From assembly GCF_030272615.1 (NCBI RefSeq), contig NC_081408.1, forward strand, positions 65,048,546 through 65,112,545: a DNA stretch of 64,000 bases, given 5' to 3'. Every line of letters begins with the position of its first letter. The first letter of the stretch is position 1. Of the stretch, positions 59,135-64,000 are shown piece by piece. The position numbers and the translations under genes were made by a program. Under the pieces are notes generated by a model that saw nothing but the letters and a program-made list of their open reading frames with translations, had not been told where the DNA came from and did not search any database. This DNA comes from Cryptomeria japonica (taxonomy: Eukaryota; Streptophyta; Pinopsida; Cupressales; Cupressaceae).

Positions 59135-60625
59135 TGGACTAGAGGGGAGGCATCGACTCCCCTCTTTTCACAAATTGGAGTGTGGGAAATGTTTCCCACA
59201 TTAAATTCTTTTTGAAGGCTCCTCTTAGAAGCTAGTGATCTTGTAACTGGCGGACTAAATGGTTTATTGGACCTATTCTTTTTGGAAGATTCTAGAGAAG
59301 CAAGAAGGGTTGATTGAATACCAACATCAATCTCCAATTGAGTTTTAATATGCTTAGGTTTTCGCCCCCTCTTCGAAGGAGTACAAGAAGGAGAAACAGG
59401 TGAGAGTGGAGACTAAATCAAATGTAATCCATTAGGAGGAGCAATTCCTACAAGGACCTTATCCTTACCTTGATCCATACCCTCCTCCCTACAAGCATGC
59501 AATGAATCTGAAAAAATAGAGGGAACCAAAACCCGTTCAGGATTGAGCAAGTCGAAAGGATTACTAATAGGGAAAGCAGATAAATCATTATCCAACCTAC
59601 CTAATTCAGCTTTAATCAAGGTTATTACTTTATCAGCCAGATCAGAATTCAAAACAATATTATTATTATTAACAATATTTTTCGCTTGAGCAATATGATC
59701 ATCATCCGGAATGATACTAGGACAATTAGAAACCAAAGGATGACCATTAAAATCCTACTTAGTAGGACTACCAAGCAATGAAGAATCCTTAGCAACCAAC
59801 TTATATTTTTCTAGACCCACACATTTCCCAGCAGTAGTAAACAATGACTTAACATTACCCACACAAGAATCCTTCTCCTGACCCAAAACTTGTGAAGCAA
59901 CAAGATCTTTATTAATGCCACCTGAAACATTTATATCCAAAGGAGAAATGCCAAGAGAAATATGTGAATCTTTAAAAACAGAAGGTACAAAATTCCAAGA
60001 AAAACATCTAGGGTTTCTGTCAAGAGAAGAATCTCCAGATCTAGTAGTAAATCTAATCTTTTTCATCTCAAAAAAGAGAGCCAAGTCCATGACAACTGAA
60101 GAATGAGAAAACTCCAATGAATCCTTTACAAGAGTTTGATGCCAAATACCAGTAGGGGACCGAATATTGCAAGTTCGAGGAGGGAATACATTCGCAGCAA
60201 GGAGAACACAAATTTTAGCCAAGAAATAACCATCCTCAAAAATAGAATGAGACATTAAAAACTTGCCAAGAGAATCCCCAATTTCCTTTAAAACATTCGA
60301 CTCAACAAATTCATAAGGCAACTGTGGGAGTTTAAACTAGACAGGAATCTATTTAGAAGGAAACCAAGAGGGCTCGAAGAAGGACTTCCTGATTTCAACA
60401 AAAACCAAATTCTTGCCCAACCAAAAAATTGGGACCTCTAAAGCCTTATCCCTAGCTTCAGGAGAATCAAACAAAACAATAAAAGCAATTGTAGATAAAA
60501 CTTGAATGTACAGGGTTCCATACCAGTGAGAGTGGATCTTACATTGAAGTTTTGAAAGAGGAATAGAGTCTCCCCAAACCTAAATAATGACCGCAAGAGC
60601 TTGAATATATAGAAGTACAAATCAC
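59131..60625 (-). pseudogene. LINE-4 ORF1 (DUF4283-type)
   Basis: From about 60620 the minus strand reads VWGDSIPLSKLQ, LYIQVLSTIAFIVLFDSPEA, KALEVPIFWLGKNLVFVEIR and FKLPQLPYEFVE. This is the DUF4283 pattern of an ORF1 N-terminal part, with TAGs at about 60352 and 60340. An open stretch of 188 codons follows (60321-59755), then a Ser/Asp-rich linker, ending RSLASKRSLQKEFNV...DASPLVQ with TGA 59133-59131. No CCHC knuckle is seen, unlike LINE-1 and LINE-3, although VFPPRTCNI-type sequence sits in its place. The true start is missing because of 5' truncation. Confidence 0.75.
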
Positions 60626-63600
60626 CTAGGCTATTTAATTATGTAGTCAAATTGACATAAATATTGAGTTTCATAATTTAAATGTATGAAAAATGTAAAT
60701 AGGAAACAAGTGTACACCAACACTTACTAAGTTAAGATAACTTTAAAACTAATAGAGATTTGAATTTCATATATCTCAATTTATGAAATAGTGAATGCTA
60801 CATTTTTCACTATGAAAGGAAAAATGCTAGATTGTAAACTTTTCCTAGACACTTACAAGTTTGTTATATGTGATTTGTAAACTTTAATTCTTGTGTACTT
60901 TCCAAAATCACTAAATACCTTTCAATATCTAAATATACTTTGAGGGATTATAATTACATCATAAGGATTTTTCACCTAGATGAATCCTAAAAAATGAATA
61001 TGATTTAGTACAATAATATTCAATCATGCAAATTCTCCTACAGTTTTTGCACATAATTAAATCCATTTTAGTACATCAAAAGTGTGTAAATTAGAATGAT
61101 ATTCAAATGATTCATGGATTAGAAAATTATTAGAACTAAATAAATTGAGTATATTTAGATACAATGACATAGAAACAAAAAATACAAGTTTGTATTTATT
61201 TGGTCCTAGGTAGAGGTAAGATGCAATTTACTCTAATAATTTAAATTTGGGTGGAACAAGTCTTCCACCTTAAGATAACCTCATAATTGGAAACTAGTCT
61301 CTAGAAACATGTGAAATAGCATACAAGATTACAAAAAACATTGTCAATATATCTATATATTAAAGTATTCCATCAAAATAGAGAAAATATAATATGAGAA
61401 CTGATATGGGTATGATTTTTTTTCCATTATGTCACATGATTATAAGTAAATAGTCCATATATTTTTAAAGATTCGAATGAGGTTCAAGTTAGTTCTTAAA
61501 ATTATTTCCCAATAGATACTCTTCCTATATGTAATTGATCCCTACAAAATTTTATAAATATTTTGACATACCAAAATTTCAATGTAGTGATGAGCACTTG
61601 AAATAGTTTAGGTGTAGTTTAGTATGAGTTTGCAGAAATTCATAATATTTTTTAATTTTATTTTATTTAAAATATTATCTTTGGTTTAATATGTACCATA
61701 AATACACATCCTATTGTTTATAAGAACTAATACTCTATTTTTAGGGCATGGAACTTTATTATATTTCAACTTGTTCTTTAATCAAATCTTTTGTTTATAT
61801 TTTTCACAATGAATAATGTAAAAAAGATCAAAAGAAATGAATTTTTTTAGATATAGAAATGTTTCTAATCTAAAACTAATTTAACTACTCTTGACTACTC
61901 TAAAGTCTTCTGAGTAATGATATCTTAAGGTTTGTTTATAATTTGGCAATCTCAAATGTACAATATAAAAAGTATTTTGTTTTATTCAATTAATATCAAT
62001 CATATTTTGGACATCTCAACTAACATAAAAATTGAATACATATACAATATTCAAAGTAGATAGAATTATACTAGTTATAATATTTAAAATAAAGAAAGAA
62101 AGGAACTAATATCATAAATATTTTTATATTATTAAGAATAAAAATATTAAAAAATAAAATTAGATCAATTATAATATATTAATCAAAATATTAATAAAAA
62201 AATTTAGTGAAATAATCCACTTTTATTGAAAAAAAAAATTATAATATATTAATCAATATAAAATATAAATAAAATAATAATTAAAAATAAATTAATATAT
62301 TTTGAAAAAAAAAATATTAAGCACACTCTTTATCTTCTTCGAAATAAAGATGATGGCTATTCATTTGTCCTATTGGAATTTTAGTTGTTATTGCTTTGTA
62401 GCAGAATGGATTCCACTTTTCGGAAAAGAAAACTCAAAGCAACAGCTTTGTTACTAGAAAAACTTTGCATAAGCCGGCACGAAGATGATGAAAACTAATG
62501 TTTTCTTTCTAAAAGCACAACGATGATTTACAACGATGATTTACACATTTGAAATGCGTACCTCATTGTGAACAATGTACGTTTCTTGTCACAAAAGAAA
62601 TTTTCATGTCGCATGGCACTTAGCTGTGTGGCATGAAATGACATGTCTCATTAGCTTGCAACCATCAAGATATCAAATCATATTTGATTGCTTGAGATAG
62701 TATGAAATAATTGGAAGCTGAGATAAATCAAACCAAAAGTATAGCTAAGGCAGGTAATAATAATACAGATCTTTTTATTGGGGTCAAATTTGCTAGCCTG
62801 ATATTTTAGGAAACAGATCATAGACAAGGCGATGGAGGGAATATCTAGAACCAGTAACAGTAAATTTGAGTTGTAATTAACACACTTTAGTTGGTGTGTT
62901 GAAATTTATTGTGTATTGTCTAATTAAGGTAGATTATTCTATAAAAAGATTAATTTTTTCTAATTACGAAGGAAATTTCTTTATTTTTTAAGTATATGAT
63001 TGAGTTTCTATTATAAAAAGATCAAGGAATGATATACAGTCAAATTTTGAATAAGCTAAGTAGAACTATATAGTTACATATTATAATAAGACGTGATATT
63101 TTGTACTGATAATGTAGCAATGTACATGAATAACATAGTTATTTTGTTTAGATATGATATAATCTTTTGTTTAATCAAAAAAATCATATATGATACAAAT
63201 TTGAATTTTCATTAATTAATGAACACAGTTAAATATACACTCAAAAGACTATCATGTATCACAGAAAATAATTGATCTCTAGTCTATTAGTGAATTTGAA
63301 AGGTTCATAAGGAGTCCACCAGGCATCAAGTCTTACTTCAACATCTCAAACCCGTATCGTACCCCACACAAAAAAATACCTATCAGTCCTTGACTCCATA
63401 AAAAACACGAACTTTAAAAGACTGAAAATTAAAAGCCTGAAAATTAAAAGACTGAAAAAATACAAAATGAGATCGACTGCTTAATTTGTCAACTTCATTT
63501 TCCAACTAATATACATCATTCCTCCATTTTACTTTGAATTCAATCCAGTTATCTGTGATGCCTATTGCCCATTAGCTTGGGCATCTAGTCAGCATTGACT

Positions 63601-64000
63601 TCTTTGTTGTCTCTTTCTTTACTATACAATTGTTAATTTTCTTCTTATCTATTGACACGAGGTTGTACTGCTATTATTATTATAGTGCTTAGTTATAAGA
63701 CATTGTATACCTATAACACCAGCCATTGGTCCAGTTTCATTATTCTGATCTGTAAGCTATTCTGTCTCAGGATATAATGTACACACAGAACTGCATATTC
63801 ATACAACCTTGGAACCTGGTACTTCAAAGAATATATTGAATTGCATTCCCAAGGAAATAGTTATAATTTTTAAAATAGGAACTAAAAGATTATAATTCAA
63901 GCCCACCAAGGGCTAAACTCTCTCTATATTTTCCCTCTCCGATAGGTACTGGTTCATTTAATATTTTGCCATGTTCCTCGTCTTTATCTGCTAATGCTGA
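60626..64000. repeat. Segmental duplication unit C, second part, to the window edge
   Basis: 60680-60720 matches unit B 34085-34125 (GTATGAAAAATGTAAATAG). 60820-60890, 61605-61710, 61815-62010 and 62350-62870 match units A and B. 63515-63810 matches unit B 51550-52050. From about 63905 the sequence CCAAGGGCTAAACTCT, then TCTCTATxTTTxCCTCTC and CTGCTAATGCTG at the very end, follows unit A up to about 13915. That is roughly 80 bp short of the SWEET stop codon. No coding exon is inside the window. Confidence 0.75.
62167..62255 (+). mobile_element. ~51-bp LINE 3'-end insertion with 19-bp target duplication
   Basis: AATTATAATATATTAATCA at 62167-62185 is repeated exactly at 62237-62255. Between them lie 51 bp (62186-62236) ending TCCACTTTTATTGAAAAAAA. 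The ends of LINE-2 and LINE-4 are TCCACTTTTATCAAAAAAA. The insert therefore looks like an extremely 5'-truncated copy of that family: poly(A), a few dozen bases of 3' UTR and a long target duplication. Chance repetition in AT-rich DNA is possible but unlikely, given both the 19-bp repeat and the family-specific end. Confidence 0.65.

Larger units (their letters stand above)
53362..60625 (-). mobile_element. L1-type LINE, minus strand, nearly full length (LINE-4 of this window)
   Basis: The 3' end is a poly(T) at 53362-53374 on the + strand, next to the same terminal sequence as LINE-2 (TCCACTTTTATCAAAA on the minus strand). Going left along the minus strand from the 5' side: ORF1 with DUF4283, ORF2 with endonuclease, RT, zf-RVT and RNase H, then a 1.5-kb 3' UTR. 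The 5' end is truncated within or just before ORF1 at about 60625, so the UTR is absent. The flanking DNA to the right (60650 on) resumes unit C. No exact target duplication was recognised. Confidence 0.88.

Noticed and set aside
53340-60660. Search for a target-site duplication of LINE-4 and of LINE-2
   Set aside because: Near matches (GAATAC versus GAATAT; AATATAAAATC versus TATTAAATTATC) were too short or inexact to call, so none is claimed.

Overview
This is nuclear DNA from a seed plant. A plant-type SWEET sugar-transporter gene with GT-AG introns sits in a long AT-rich stretch made mostly of decayed retrotransposons (Ty3/gypsy, Ty1/copia and plant L1-type LINEs). The TE density, long intergenic distances and many C-to-T/G-to-A type stop codons would suit a large genome such as a gymnosperm's. 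That last step is inference, because nothing here is diagnostic of a species.

Layout. 1-8634: 3' part of a Tat-lineage Ty3/gypsy element on the + strand (reverse transcriptase, RNase H, a second RNase H, integrase). A long 3' region follows, with an antisense plant-mobile-domain (PMD) gene relic and a coiled-coil piece, then a polypurine tract and the 3' LTR. 8635-10670: the 5' part of a second gypsy element on the - strand (LTR, tRNA-iMet primer site, gag, start of protease), which the Tat element appears to interrupt. 10676-11090: a decayed copia RNase H on the - strand, apparently the target of that gypsy element. 11093-11474: microsatellite and a 66-bp-period direct repeat. 11475-13994: 3' flank of the SWEET gene. 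13995-15796: the SWEET gene itself (six exons, - strand, 265 codons, open throughout). 15797-19603: AT-rich spacer. 19621-25777: a full-length L1 with RNase H and a perfect 17-bp target-site duplication. 25795-28289: spacer. 28290-32702: a 5'-truncated L1 of another family. 35869-43431: a complete copia element with two LTRs and a 5-bp duplication. 43899-50484: a full-length L1 without RNase H and with a 15-bp duplication. 53362-60625: a - strand L1 of the same family as the 28-32 kb element.

Between these insertions, the non-coding DNA at 32.7-52.1 kb and 52.1-64.0 kb is a diverged repeat of the DNA flanking the SWEET gene at 11.5-13.9 kb. The locus therefore looks like an old tandem segmental duplication (at least three units), later split by LINE and copia insertions. 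The second unit has lost its gene. The third runs off the right edge just where a SWEET stop codon would be expected.

The only host gene that looks functional is the SWEET transporter. It carries leucine at one of the four conserved 'proline tetrad' positions. No CRISPR, operon, tRNA or rRNA gene is present. The most unusual structures are the antisense PMD gene inside the Tat element, the duplicated SWEET locus, a 176-bp fold-back insertion in one duplicate, and a ~51-bp LINE 3'-end insertion with a 19-bp target duplication.
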